From assembly GCF_017916325.1 (NCBI RefSeq), contig NC_090151.1:452001-516000 (forward strand): DNA of 64,000 nucleotides. Reading direction: 5' to 3'. Of this stretch, positions 9,763 to 21,000 are shown one piece after another; positions within the stretch are counted from its first letter, which is position 1; the number at the start of each line of letters is the position of its first letter. The translations under genes were made by a program, and so were the position numbers. The notes below the pieces were generated by a model. That model had not been told where the DNA came from. It ran no database searches and saw only the letters and a list, made by a program, of their open reading frames with translations. The DNA is from Leishmania martiniquensis. Taxonomy: Eukaryota > Euglenozoa > Kinetoplastea > Trypanosomatida > Trypanosomatidae.

Positions 9763-12700
9763 TCAGAAGACACTGCTCGATCGACGCTTTCGCCTCCGCG
9801 GCAGTGTGATGCCTCGACCGCTTTCCAAGAACAGTTTCATGTTTGCGTGCATGACAGGCCGAGGTGTGTGCAGGGAGCCCGGCGGTGGCGCTGGGGAGTC
9901 GGGCAACACGCTGGCGGCCTCCGGTCTGCGTTCCAACGGAGGAGGCGTCGCCGCCTCTGCCGGCTCGACAACGGCGGCCTCCGCTGTCGGGGCGCGCAGC
10001 GTGCCGTCAGAGAGGAAGGGGGATGTGATGACGAGCGGCCCTTCTCCGAGGTACTTCGCCACGTCCGCGAACGAGAGGGCGTGGCGCGTCCGCGGTTGGC
10101 CACGCGGATACTGCAGCAAGACATCCACCCCAAAGGAATGTAAGATGGAAGCGGCGTGCAAATAGCAGGCGCGTTCGGCATCTTTGCGCTTCAGCGACGT
10201 GCCGATGGCGATGGCGTACACAGGCCCCATCAATGCATGCGGAGGCGATGACACGGCTGAGGCGTCGATCTTGTGCAGCATTTCTGGCGGTGGTGACCGC
10301 GCGTCGTTGGGGATCGGCACCTGCAGAAAGCAGACGTTATGTGAGGTAGCATACCTCCCGAGGCCGCTGATGATGGTGTGTGGCAGGAAGTTCATCGCAT
10401 ACTGGCTGGCCCATGCCTGCGTTTTGGCGATGCTGTCCTTCACAGCGGTGGAGGTGGGTCGGTGCGAGGTGCTCCCGTGCGTGTTGCCGGCACCAGTCGC
10501 ATCCGCATCCGTTTCCGGTGGAGTCTGACTGCACTGATCGCTGCCGCTGACGGTCACTGAATCACGCGCGCCGGCCGCCACCTCAGGGTCCGGCTCACTG
10601 GTTCGCGCACAGCTCTTTCGTCTCATTCTCTGTTGGATGTTGCGACGGCGCATCAGCGTCTCCGTGAATGTCTGCAGGTAGTTCTGCACGGCCGTGCGCA
10701 CCTGGTTGCCGACTTCGAGAAGTACCTCCTCTCTGGCACCACCAAAGAGGCAGTAGTCCTGCGGAATGCGCAGCTGCATGGCGTGGAGCGTGTCGGCGAT
10801 GCGGGGTAAGAGGCGAACATGCGAGCCCTCCACAACGTAGGCTGGCAAGCGCGGCACACTGCGGACACTCGCCCCCGATGCGGACATCAGCGACCCATCC
10901 GTAGCGGGCAGGGTGCGCTGCAGTACCATTCCGAGTGCGGCACGATGCTGCAGGTACTGTCGCTCCTGCTCCGGGTCCACGCAGAGGGGGACGCCGAGAG
11001 CGCACAGGGTGTCGAGTGCGTGCAAAGAACATACCTGGACAGCCATCTTGCGCGTCTTCCCAACGCCAAGGCCACCTCGGATGCCGAACTGTCGCGGGAC
11101 CGGCAGAACGGTGGTGGCCTGAAAGGCGCTTTCCATGTCGAGCAGCACAAAAAGGTGTGTGAAGCGACTCTTCGCGACGTGGGCCTGCCACTCCTCAAGT
11201 ATCCGCTCCGCCTCCTCGAGCAGCTCCGCTGGCGGGTTGATCTCCACCTCTTCCACAGCCTGCGCGTTCAGCTGCTGCATCGCTACAATGATATGCTCCG
11301 AGTCTGACCAGCGGTGCCCCAGGTGCCGTCGTGCCTCCGGCCCCAGCCACACCTCATCGGTCCCGATTTGGATCTTCAGCGGCAGCGGGAGCGCCTCGTG
11401 CGGGTTGGGTGGCGTGACGCAGCCAGTGAGGGGGTTCATGGCCCACCGCCCGTAGCCAGCCACTACCTCGGCGTGCCGCGCCTGCCGATGAGGGTCAGCT
11501 GGGAAGAGCGGATGCCCAAGAGCATCCAGCAGCAGCTCTGCGTGCATGGCGGCGAGGTGGATGGCCATCTGCTCTGTCTGCGCCTTCCCTTTCGCTGTAA
11601 TGGGGAGGCCCATCAGTTGTAGCTCCGCTTCCACCATGCGCTGTGGACCTCTCGTTGATCCTGAGGCAGAGCGCACCGTGAGGTGCTGCTTGAGCGTCGA
11701 CTTGTGCTGGAGGTAGTAGTCGGTGAGGCGCGCCTCTGCGCAGGGCCCATCGTACACGATAGGCAGTACGAGCGCGTCTTGTGGCGTGGGGGAGCAACGT
11801 GCATCGCGATCGTTCACCATCGCCCACATGCCGTTTTCAGTGGGGTCGAACGTCTGCCCCACCGTGGTAGCTATGGCCGCGGCGGCAACTGTGCTATCGC
11901 TGCTCATGGCCCCAGCCTTTGGAGCTGCGCTGGCGTCCACCTCTGCCACGACCGTCCCCTCCCATTGACACACCCAGGGGTAGTAGGCGCTGCTGGCGTA
12001 CGTCCGCACTCGCTCGGCGTGTTCCTCGTCCGTGTAGTGGGACACCAACCTGACATAGTCGTCGAGGGGGTCGTGGCGGCGTAGGACAATTCTGGTGGGG
12101 TCAGGGCTCGCCGAGTTGCCTGCCGGCGTCGCGGGGCCGGCGGAGGGGTGCGGCGCAACGCTGCCGCCAACAGCGGCGGGGCTGACGGATGCTGAGCTGC
12201 CGTCCCCGACACTGCTCTCCGCTGATGGCGATGACCGCGCGCCGCTGGTCTGCGGCACTTTCTCGGGCACCGACGGCACCTTTGACAGAGGCCACTGCGC
12301 AGGGACGGACGACCGTGCCGACGCAGCGTTGGTGCGCAGTAGACGCAGCGGAGGTGGAACAGGCGTCCCAAGCGGTTTAACGGGGTCGTCGGGGTAGGGA
12401 GCGTATCGGCCCTCTTCCCTTCGCACCGTGTCTGCGTGCTTCTGCTGCGCTGTCCTCAGGCGGAAGAGCTGCACGCCGAGCGCGTCGCACACACGCTCCG
12501 CGTGCATAGCGGCGAGGCTTTCTGCCTCCTTCGCGTCCTCTGCAACACCCTCGGCCACGCGCGAGCCGTGCGGTGCCGGCAGCGGCAGCTGACACGTCGC
12601 TGCGAAGAGTGTCGGCCCTGTCGCACTTCCAGTGATGACCGCTGCCTCGGCCGGCGTCATGACACGTACGCAAAACAGCTTCCTGTCACTGTGGCCCATG

Positions 12701-13413
12701 CGGCGCACAAAGTTGGCGATGCGCCCTCGCGCAAATGTGTCAACTGTGTGAACGTCGCAGTAGTCCCACTGCTGAGCGGCACCGAGCGATGCGCCGACTT
12801 CCCTGCGACCGCTGCCGCTGACGAAGTTTGCGCTGGTCCCTGTCGAGGTGCCGTCGTGGTTGTGCTCGTGATCACCCTCAGGGAAAGTGGAGCTAAGCTG
12901 AGCAGTGAAGAAGTCTGCTGCACTCACGTCGCGCTGCCGCTGAGGGTGAGCACAGCAGCACTGCTGTGCAGCATAGTTTATTTCCTCTGAAGAGAGAGCC
13001 TCAGTGTGCGCCGGTGTATGACGCACCCTTAACGAGGATGCCCCAGTGCTCATCACTTCAATCTCTATTGCGTCAAGTGAGATCATCTCGGGCTCTCCAG
13101 CGGTTGCGGTGGCCGCCGCTTCTGACGATGGACGCCGTCTCCACGATGGGGGCGACGAGGTGAAGGAGGAGCCGCACGTTCGATGGCTGAGGAGTAGAAC
13201 GTGGCATGAGGTGCTGCCGACGCACGCAGCGAGACGGCGACGGGTGCTGCTCCCCTGGGCGCGTGGCGCGGGGGCGCTGCACGCTTGGCACCCTCTCGCT
13301 CGCCATAGCTCCATGAGCCGAGACCGCCTACTGGTCTGTGGGGACAGGGGTGGACTGCGGCACACAAAATGCCAACAGTGACTCAGCGGTGCCGGCGTCC
13401 TGAGGGTCGTCAT
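9763..13413 (-). CDS. Large protein with four degenerate double-stranded-RNA-binding-like modules
   Basis: Protein of 1216 aa. The N-terminal ~100 residues are Arg/Ser/Cys-rich with few acidic residues, compatible with mitochondrial targeting. Four modules recur: predicted strands, then a basic Gly/Lys turn and an amphipathic helix ending in ALGV-like residues, at about 285-317 (AAMHAERVCDALGVQLF), 605-637 (AAMHAELLLDALGHPLF), 780-812 (GLGVGKTRKMA, then LCALGVPLC) and 1070-1100 (GTSLKRKDAERACYLHAASI). This is the layout of the C-terminal half of a dsRBD (KK..A...A....L..LG). Inference: an RNA-binding protein, perhaps of mitochondrial RNA processing, where trypanosomatids use several dsRBD-like proteins. 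I do not recognise the exact orthologue. The frame upstream of 13413 starts only with GTG; ATG at 13413 follows a strong splice site. Confidence 0.85.
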   Translation of the reverse strand: MTTLRTPAPLSHCWHFVCRSPPLSPQTSRRSRLMELWRARGCQACSAPAPRAQGSSTRRRLAACVGSTSCHVLLLSHRTCGSSFTSSPPSWRRRPSSEAAATATAGEPEMISLDAIEIEVMSTGASSLRVRHTPAHTEALSSEEINYAAQQCCCAHPQRQRDVSAADFFTAQLSSTFPEGDHEHNHDGTSTGTSANFVSGSGRREVGASLGAAQQWDYCDVHTVDTFARGRIANFVRRMGHSDRKLFCVRVMTPAEAAVITGSATGPTLFAATCQLPLPAPHGSRVAEGVAEDAKEAESLAAMHAERVCDALGVQLFRLRTAQQKHADTVRREEGRYAPYPDDPVKPLGTPVPPPLRLLRTNAASARSSVPAQWPLSKVPSVPEKVPQTSGARSSPSAESSVGDGSSASVSPAAVGGSVAPHPSAGPATPAGNSASPDPTRIVLRRHDPLDDYVRLVSHYTDEEHAERVRTYASSAYYPWVCQWEGTVVAEVDASAAPKAGAMSSDSTVAAAAIATTVGQTFDPTENGMWAMVNDRDARCSPTPQDALVLPIVYDGPCAEARLTDYYLQHKSTLKQHLTVRSASGSTRGPQRMVEAELQLMGLPITAKGKAQTEQMAIHLAAMHAELLLDALGHPLFPADPHRQARHAEVVAGYGRWAMNPLTGCVTPPNPHEALPLPLKIQIGTDEVWLGPEARRHLGHRWSDSEHIIVAMQQLNAQAVEEVEINPPAELLEEAERILEEWQAHVAKSRFTHLFVLLDMESAFQATTVLPVPRQFGIRGGLGVGKTRKMAVQVCSLHALDTLCALGVPLCVDPEQERQYLQHRAALGMVLQRTLPATDGSLMSASGASVRSVPRLPAYVVEGSHVRLLPRIADTLHAMQLRIPQDYCLFGGAREEVLLEVGNQVRTAVQNYLQTFTETLMRRRNIQQRMRRKSCARTSEPDPEVAAGARDSVTVSGSDQCSQTPPETDADATGAGNTHGSTSHRPTSTAVKDSIAKTQAWASQYAMNFLPHTIISGLGRYATSHNVCFLQVPIPNDARSPPPEMLHKIDASAVSSPPHALMGPVYAIAIGTSLKRKDAERACYLHAASILHSFGVDVLLQYPRGQPRTRHALSFADVAKYLGEGPLVITSPFLSDGTLRAPTAEAAVVEPAEAATPPPLERRPEAASVLPDSPAPPPGSLHTPRPVMHANMKLFLESGRGITLPRRRKRRSSSVF

Positions 13414-13437
13414 CGCCGGTGGGTGACGCGTGGCGCG

Positions 13438-13439
13438 CT
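13438..13439 (-). promoter_or_regulatory. Candidate spliced-leader acceptor AG for the dsRBD-like gene
   Basis: A long CTT/CCT-rich tract at about 13440-13485 (minus strand) ends directly in CCAG. This AG is about 24 nt before the ATG at 13413. Confidence 0.55.
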
Positions 13440-13608
13440 GGAGAGGAGGTGATGGGGAAGGAGGAGGAGGAGGAAGAGGTGTCTCCGGGAAGACTACGAG
13501 GCCGCTGACTTCTCCGCGGCACGGCTCTCGCACAATCCTCGCCAGTACGATGCCTTAGGTTAGTGTGCTAGTTTCCTATGCGTTGACGTGCACACGTTTC
13601 TGTTGCCC

Positions 13609-13651
13609 CCACCACCACCACCCGCACTCGCGGCTGCTGGTGGTGGTGGTG
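13609..13651. repeat. Trinucleotide inverted repeat (CCA)n ... (TGG)n
   Basis: CCACCACCACCACC at 13609-13622 is the reverse complement of the GGTGGTGGTGGTG run at 13639-13651, with a 16-nt spacer. It could form a perfect stem of about 13 bp between the cullin and dsRBD-like genes. Confidence 0.8.
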
Positions 13652-14836
13652 CGTTTGACGCCGTCTCGCCGAGTACCCGCTACCCGGCAGGTGAGGGAGG
13701 GGAGAGCCAAGATGGGATTCTGTGGGCGACCTGTTGCGCACAGGGCATTGGCGCGACAGAAACGACCACCTCGCCGCGTAGCTCACTGGACGTAGGGGGA
13801 GGGTGGCAGGAGGCGGCGACGGGAAGGCGGAGGGGAGTGGGTGCGTGGGCCACAGACACGGGAGAAGAGGTGACAAGAATAGAGGAGCGGTATGATGCCT
13901 AACACAGCGGCCCGAAGGCACCGACACAGAGGGTGGCAACGGAACGCTGCGAAGACCGCGCGCTGATCGAGAGGCCGATGACGTTACCCAACTCGGAACG
14001 GGAAGGAAGGAGGAGAGAAGGGGCGGCGTGGAAGGTGGCACTTGTGCACAACAAGCGCAGTGCCTGTCTCCATGAGTGCGGGCAGTCCCACCCGCCTCCC
14101 TCTCCGTGAAGTGCGATGGCGACCATCGCGCCACTTCAGGATGACTTCACTTTCACGTGCTTGCCGTCTTGCGCCCGCTCGTATGTTTCAGAGGTCGTTT
14201 CCTTCATGAGCGTGCTGTGAAGGAAACAAAAGTCGGGGGCGTGGCGAGCGTGCGCGCGGGCGCGGTGTACATGTTGCCACGGCCCCCACTGCACTAGAGA
14301 GGAGCACACATCGCAGAAGCAGTGGCACTGGCACAGAGCAATTACTCGCCGATGCGCCGCGACGCCCACACACAGAGCGCGCGCGCGCGGCTGCCATCGC
14401 GAGGGAAAGAGAGGAATGCGGAGTGCGCAGGTGAAGAGGTGCGGGCTCGGGATGGCGGTGGTGAGGGCGGCCACAGACATGCACGGTAGCGCACTCGCCG
14501 ATGCGCGAAGCACAAGCGCGTATGTCAGCCAATGAAATAGTGCAGAGGAGGCGGCCGCAGGAACAACAGCAACAGTAACAAAAAAAAACAGCAACACCAA
14601 CAGAGTCTGGGAGGCGTGAGGGAGGGAAGGGGATAGCGGAAGAGGGAAAGAGAGAGAGGCCTCGCGAGTGTGTGTGGGCGTGATCGGATGCAGTCGGCAT
14701 GACATGCTTCCTCCTCCCCTTAGGCACACGCAGCGGCTGCGAGAGGACGGGCGCACACACGGTGCTATGCACCTATTTTCATCTCACGATACACGAAAGA
14801 AGAGCAAGATTCTGCAGGAGGCGCCGCAGAGCGGAA

Positions 14837-14866
14837 GGGAGGGAGGGAGGGAGGAGGGGGTGGGGG
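14837..14866 (+). repeat. G-run block with quadruplex potential, close to cullin stop
   Basis: Repeated GGGA units followed by longer G runs satisfy the four-G-run rule on the plus strand. In the minus-strand transcript this is a C/T tract about 140 nt after the cullin stop, so it could instead be a processing signal. Confidence 0.7.
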
Positions 14867-15007
14867 CGGCCGGCTGATGCGGCATCTCCACCAGCACCGC
14901 CTACTCGTCTGACCGCCCTACACTTTCTGCCTCCCCTTCCCACTCGCCTGCTCACCGACGATCTTCAGCTTCGAGAGACGCGCGCGAGACAGAGGGATGC
15001 GATGCGC

Positions 15008-18000
15008 TTACGATAGATAGATGAACGTGTTCGCGTCATCGGGGCTGCGCTTCACATAGTCGCGGTCGATGAGTCCCTCCAACTGTGCCTTGACATCACG
15101 CCGCGAGGGTACGAACTGGCGTGATAGGTGCGCCGTTACGGTCTGGAGTAGGTCCTCAAAGAGCACGACGCGGCGACTCTTGAAGATGCGCACAAGGGCG
15201 GCATCAAGCAGCACCCGGCGCGTCGCTTGCACATGTCGGGCGACCGCCGCGTCTTCATCGGCATTCGCTGAAACAGGCGTGGTGGCGACCTTCGAGGCTG
15301 AGCTAGACGGCGTCGCGTGCGGGTCCGGCCGAGAGGCGAGCGGGACCCCACCGCCAAACATGTCAGCATCGCCCGGCGGCAGGCCTGTGGGGCGAGTCTT
15401 GGGCAGCGGCAGGTGTATCTTACGCAGCTTATGTGTGTAGAACGGGTTCAGCGTAAAAGCGTCGCTTTCCATGATGGGAGCTGTCGCTGCTGTCGCCACA
15501 CCGCCGCTGCCCGTGCCGCTGTTGGCCGGAATGCGCTGCAGGAGGTGAAAGGCGCGGTGCTGCGTCAGCAAGTGGAGGTGAGCCCGCAGATAGTGAAAAG
15601 GCAGTCCAACTATGCGAGCGAGCTCCGCCCCCGTGAGCGCGCCGCCTTGTCCCGCGTCTGCCCCCTCCGCGTTGTAGGCGTCACTGACGACTAACAGCAA
15701 AGTCGCCAAGATTGTGCTCGCCACCACCTGCTTCGCGCCAGAGACGAGCTCGACGGTGAGGGTGGCGCTGCCAAGGCTGAAGACCCACAACAGAGTGCGC
15801 GAAGGGTGCTGCTTCGCGTAGTGCGCCCGAAATGCTTCCATGCCGCGCTGTAGCGAGATGTGCGTCTGCAGGGGAGGCATAGCATAGGTAGGCCACTGGG
15901 CAGAGGTGATCAGCTGCACGCGTATCTTTGCGGGGAGTTCCTGGTAGGCTTCCTCCTGCTCGAAGAGCTCTCGCGTACGCTCTGTTCCCTCGTAGTCGCG
16001 CAGCATCGCCTCGAAGGCATGTGTGCCTGTGGCGCCGACGTACAACTGAAGGAAACTCACGAGCTGTCGCTCCGCCTCCATGTTCAGCGAGGCCGCTGCG
16101 GAAGAGCCGTGGGCGGCGCGCCCCACAGCCAATGACGGCTTTGTCCTTCCACCCACGACCCCACATGCCGCCCCTGACGGAGCTCCCGAGTGAGGTACCG
16201 CTGGACCGCTCGAGTAGCCGAGCAGCCGCCGCGCCAGGCACAGCCGGTAGTGCTCGAGGAATGTGTCCTTGTCCTCAAGCAATGACACGAGTTGGGCAAC
16301 GAGGCGAAGCCGCTTATGAAGTTTGCTGCTCAAGACTCGACCGCCACCGCGCTCCTGCTGGAGGAGGGCGTCCGCGTAGCGGGCGAGCAGCGTCGATAGC
16401 TTCAACTGCTGCACCGCTTGCGGGTAGTTGGCCGCAAGCTCGACGAGAGGGAGGGTGGCCTGCCGAGCGTCCCGGCTGAGCAGCACATTCGGCAGGTCTG
16501 CGCCGGCGCTCGAAGCGGGGCCGCGCAGCGAGCCGTCGGCAGTCTCTGCCTTTGCTGCTGCCGCCGCCGCCGCCATGAGTGCTTCGTGGGCGCGCTGCTG
16601 AGACGTCTGCAGCACGCCCTTCTGGGTCCAGCGGACGGGTCGCATCAGCTCCTCTGTCGCGTCTGAGAGGGCGCGGTGCACGATTGCATGGTTGTGGAAC
16701 ACGCCCTCTACGAGTTCCGTGTAGCGCTCCATGAGCGCAACCAAGCCTGCCATCAGCTCCACTCCAGCTGCTTGAGGGTGTGGTTGCTGCGACGCTGCTG
16801 AGGCCAAGCCGCTCACAGCGCGCAGATGTTGCTCGATTATATCCGCCGCATCTCGGATCAGCTTTGTAATGATGACGGCGGCCATCAGCACAAAGCACTC
16901 GTCTTCGGTGACATCGCTGAAGAGGTGGTAAAGCGACTCGAGCGCGGCCAGCGCACTTGTCACACCGCCCTCGCCCTCAGCGGAGACGAGCCCGCCGCTG
17001 TCGACAGCGGCGACGGTTCCCGTGGACAGGACCGACTGACCGCCGAGTTCTCGGTGAGGTGCAAGGGCAGAGCCCGCCGCAACTTTTTTGCCCATTGCAT
17101 AAGTACCGCTGCCCGTTGCGCTTATCATGCATGGCATCGTGGCCGTGGCCAGTGTCGGCTGCTCTCTCTGTACACCCCTCTTGCCTGCCCAGTCCCCGGC
17201 ATGTGCCGGGAAGCAGCCGCTGCTGCTACGGTCGATGGAGGAGGTGGCCGCGGCCACTGTGGCGGGAGTGTCGCTGCTCGCCGCGGTTGTCTGCTGCGCC
17301 ACGCTCAAAGCGCCACTCCCGTGGTCGCCGTGTCGCCTGCCGTCTTCCTCTTCCACTGCTGAGGTAACAAATAATATCTGCGACGGTCTCCCCTGCCCCT
17401 CGCCCATTGCGAAGGGGAGAGAGGGAGCTGTGCGTGGATGCGGCGAGGGCAGGGCGTGGCTCGCATGGCTGCCGTGCGCCGCGAGCGATGTCAACGCCTC
17501 TAGCTCCTTGCTGCCGCCAGGCTGCGCACCACGGCTTGCCAGCAGGCCGGCCTCGTCTACTTCACCCCCGAGCGGCGTCAATGCCGCCACGCTGCCGATT
17601 TGCCAGTGGAAGGCGGCAGCGTCGCGGCTGCCGCACACTTGCGTTCCTGCACCACCAGACCGCGCTGCTGCAGCTGACAATTGCGGAGCCAAGCCGAGAC
17701 CGGCTGCCTCCACGCTAGAGCTCCATACATCCAGCACTGCACGCAGCCCGAAGCGGGCATCCAGCAGAATACTGCGATGCGGCTCCACAACCAGCACCTC
17801 GTTCAATGCAGACCGCAGCGAGGCGTGCAGGAAAGGCAGCTGCACTCGCCTCCACACGTGCTTCTCAAGCTCCTTCACACTATCCGCCCACTCCACGTAG
17901 CCGCGCCGGCCCTCTTCCGTGCTGCGGTGCGCCTCACGCGCGCAACGATAGAAAGCGTAGATGCCGGCGATGTACTCGTTGCCCACGTCTTCCATGACAA

Positions 18001-21000
18001 TCGTTGCCAGCGGCTTCACGATCTCCTTGACGATTGTGCCGAGGTGCAGCCGCCGGGCAGCGGCCATGCCTTCCCATTGCTTCAACGCCTGCTTGGTGAG
18101 GCTGTGGGTGGTCGTGTTGCTTTCCAGGCGATCGTGTAGCTCCACCGTGCCGCGTAGGTCCACGACCACGACGGGCGCAGAGATGCGGCCGATTACGGCT
18201 GCGCTTCCCTGCTGCTTAGCGCCGCGGCAATCGGCTTCCTCTCTACCTGAAATCTCACCACTGTCACCATCACATTGTGCTTGCGGCCGCGGCACGACTT
18301 TGCCGTCGGCAGTGGCGCCGCTTTCTCTTTCAAAGGCGGAGGGCACTCCAGCCGGGGATGCAGTCTCCAACGCCGGACTTGCCCATGGGCTCACCGGAGT
18401 GGAAGTGGCACGCTGGTCACGGCTGCTGTTGCTGCCGCCTCTTGGCCCGTCGCCAAAGCGCCCACTGGTGAAGAGGGACATCAAGCGGTGCCGTCGGAGT
18501 CCCTGGGGGCGCGCGCCAGACCGCTCTTCGTCACCGGCAGGCGGTGGCGGCGCCGTGACTGTGCCGCTAGCGATGGGCGGGTTGAGCGTGTTCTGGCGGG
18601 GCGTGCTCGCTGCGCTGCTCGCTGGGCTGTGACTTTGGCCACTGATGGTTCTATGAGCACGACTGCTGGTGTAGCCCCGCACGGCTGTCTCCGCGGCTGC
18701 CATGTCCGCGGTCGCGGGCGGAGCTACACCAGCAGTGGCAGCCGAAGAGGTGGCGAGTTGGGCGGAGGCGCTGGGTGCATTCGAGCTTTCCAGCATGGCC
18801 GCCGCTGCCGTCACACCACTACCGCCACTGCCGCTAACCCCTGACCCCGTCTGGGGTGGTGGCTGTTGGGCCACCATCGAGGACGAGGTGGATTGCACAA
18901 GGAGTAGCAGCTCCGTTATGATGCTGTACGTGTCTTGGATGAGCCCCAGCTGCTCACATGCTACCTGGCCTGTCGCCTCGAACACCTCGCGCACATACTG
19001 CATCAGGTGACGCAGCTCAATCACCAGCAGTGGCTGAAGGGGCTCGTAGACGACCACATAGAATACCTTAAAGCACATGAGCGTGATCGTGTCCATACCG
19101 AAGCGACGCGTGTAGTACTGGTCCAGATAGCGGAAACACGAGAGCACAACGCTGCGGAAGACCACGAATGTGTGCCATTCTTGCAGGAATGTGTAGCAGA
19201 GACTAAAGCGGCGCTCATCTCGGCGGGGGGCACCAGCGGCGCGCACCGCGGTTGTTGTCTTCACCGCTGCCGATAAAGGTGGGGGGATGGGTGAGGTGGA
19301 TCCCGTGTCCGACATCGCGCTGGCCTCAGGCGGGGCAAGGGTCACGGTCGCATCTGGCGACGATAGAGAGAGTTCATGGGCAACGTCGTCTGCGGCGGCT
19401 ACCGAGATGTCACTCGCTGTCTTCGTGTCTGAGGACCATGTGCGACGCTCAGAGGCGGAGAAGGGCCCTGCATTACTCTTCGGCGGGGAGGGAGGGACAG
19501 TCGTGACGGTGCTGCGCATTGTCGCGGACGGCACTGTCGAGGAAAACGGCGAGGGCACGTCGTCAAATGGCGTCAGAGTCGACGTGAACGGTGACCCACA
19601 AGTCGGCAGCGGCTCCCTCGTGCCAACTGCATGGGCATCGCCGCTGCAAGGGCCTGCACCGGTGCATGCTGTAGCGCGGCCACGGGCACCGCCGCGCGCC
19701 GCCGCGGCATTAGCGCCTTCGCCAGCGTATTTGCCAACGCGGAGCCGGCGCTCACGCGCCACTTTCTCGGAAGAAAAAGAAGAGTTCATTGTGTGCAGTG
19801 AGTCGTCGTCGGCGTCAGCGTCCGTGCGCGAACCGACGCTTCCCGCTTCCGTGTCGTTGAAGGACGCAAGCGCGGCTACCGAGCTGTTGTTGCTGCCGCT
19901 GCCACAGCGCTGAAGCTGCCGAAGTGAGTCTCGCGCTGCGGGAGAGACAGTGTTTACTTCACAAAGCACCTCCTCTTCGTCGTCGACAAGCACCCGCCCT
20001 GTCTTTGACGCGACGCGGGTGTGACGGGGGGAGCCGGCGCTCTGCGCCGCCATCGGCAGCGCTTTTTCGCCGATGGGAGTCAGCAATCGTGCCATGCGCG
20101 TGAGGGGGCTCAACTCAGCCGAGACGTGGGCCGCTTGCTGGGTGCTGTGGCGGCTCGTCACCGACGGTAGGGTGAGCGGGGCGTGCTCCGCTTTCACTGG
20201 GGACTGCGGAGGGCTCGTTGTGGCGCCGGGCTGCGCGCTCTCAGCGATGGAGCGACCCGTGATCCGCTGCAGCGGATGGAGGGGCATCACGGCAGAATGG
20301 CCCCCCGGCGAGTGACGCACGGTGCAGTCAAAGCCAGCGAAGGCTGTCTGGAGCTCGTTCGCCGGTGCGGGAGATCCCGAGGATGCGAGGGCGCCGCTGC
20401 TGCGCGGGCGAAAGGGGATGCTCGAACATGACGTCCACGCAAACGAGTTGGTGCCGCGGGCTCCACCGCTGCTGCTCTTTGCCGCGCCACCGTTCGCCGG
20501 GCCTGTCGGCGTCGGCGCCTGTGGCGATGGCGGAGGCCGCCCTACTCCGCCATCGCCCTCGGTGGCGTGATGACCCCCGCCACCCGCCGGGGACGCTCTC
20601 ACCGCTCTGGCAGCCACGGCCGGGCTCGACAAGGGGTAGAGTAAACGTTTCATGAAGGCAAAGGAGCCGTTGCCGTTCCCACTTGCAGCTCCCATGAAGG
20701 ATGAGTTGCGGCTCGCTTCACTGGTGGGTGTCCCGTGCACAGACGCGCTTCTCACAGCCGTGGCGATGCTCTTGAAGCGGCCCCAGCCGCTGCTGCTGCT
20801 GCTGCTGCCAGTAGCGGTGCCGCTTCCGGTTGGGGCATTGCGGCTACCTTGACCCCACTGAGGGCTGCCGCCGTTGCTGCGCGTGCCGGCGTCGTCCTCT
20901 GTGCCTGTCACGAAGTGCACTCGGCTGTGGTCAACGTGCCGGAGGATGGGGAAGAGGACGTGGGATTCAAGGATGTGCAGCAGCAGGAGCGCGAGGCGTG

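Larger units (their letters stand above)
13414..15007 (-). other. Intercistronic region: cullin 3' UTR and dsRBD-like gene 5' UTR
   Basis: About 1.6 kb, no recognisable gene. It contains the CCA/TGG inverted repeat, an A9 tract near 14580, GA-rich tracts at about 14608-14665, and the G-run block at 14837-14866. Open frames here are short and low in complexity. Confidence 0.65.
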
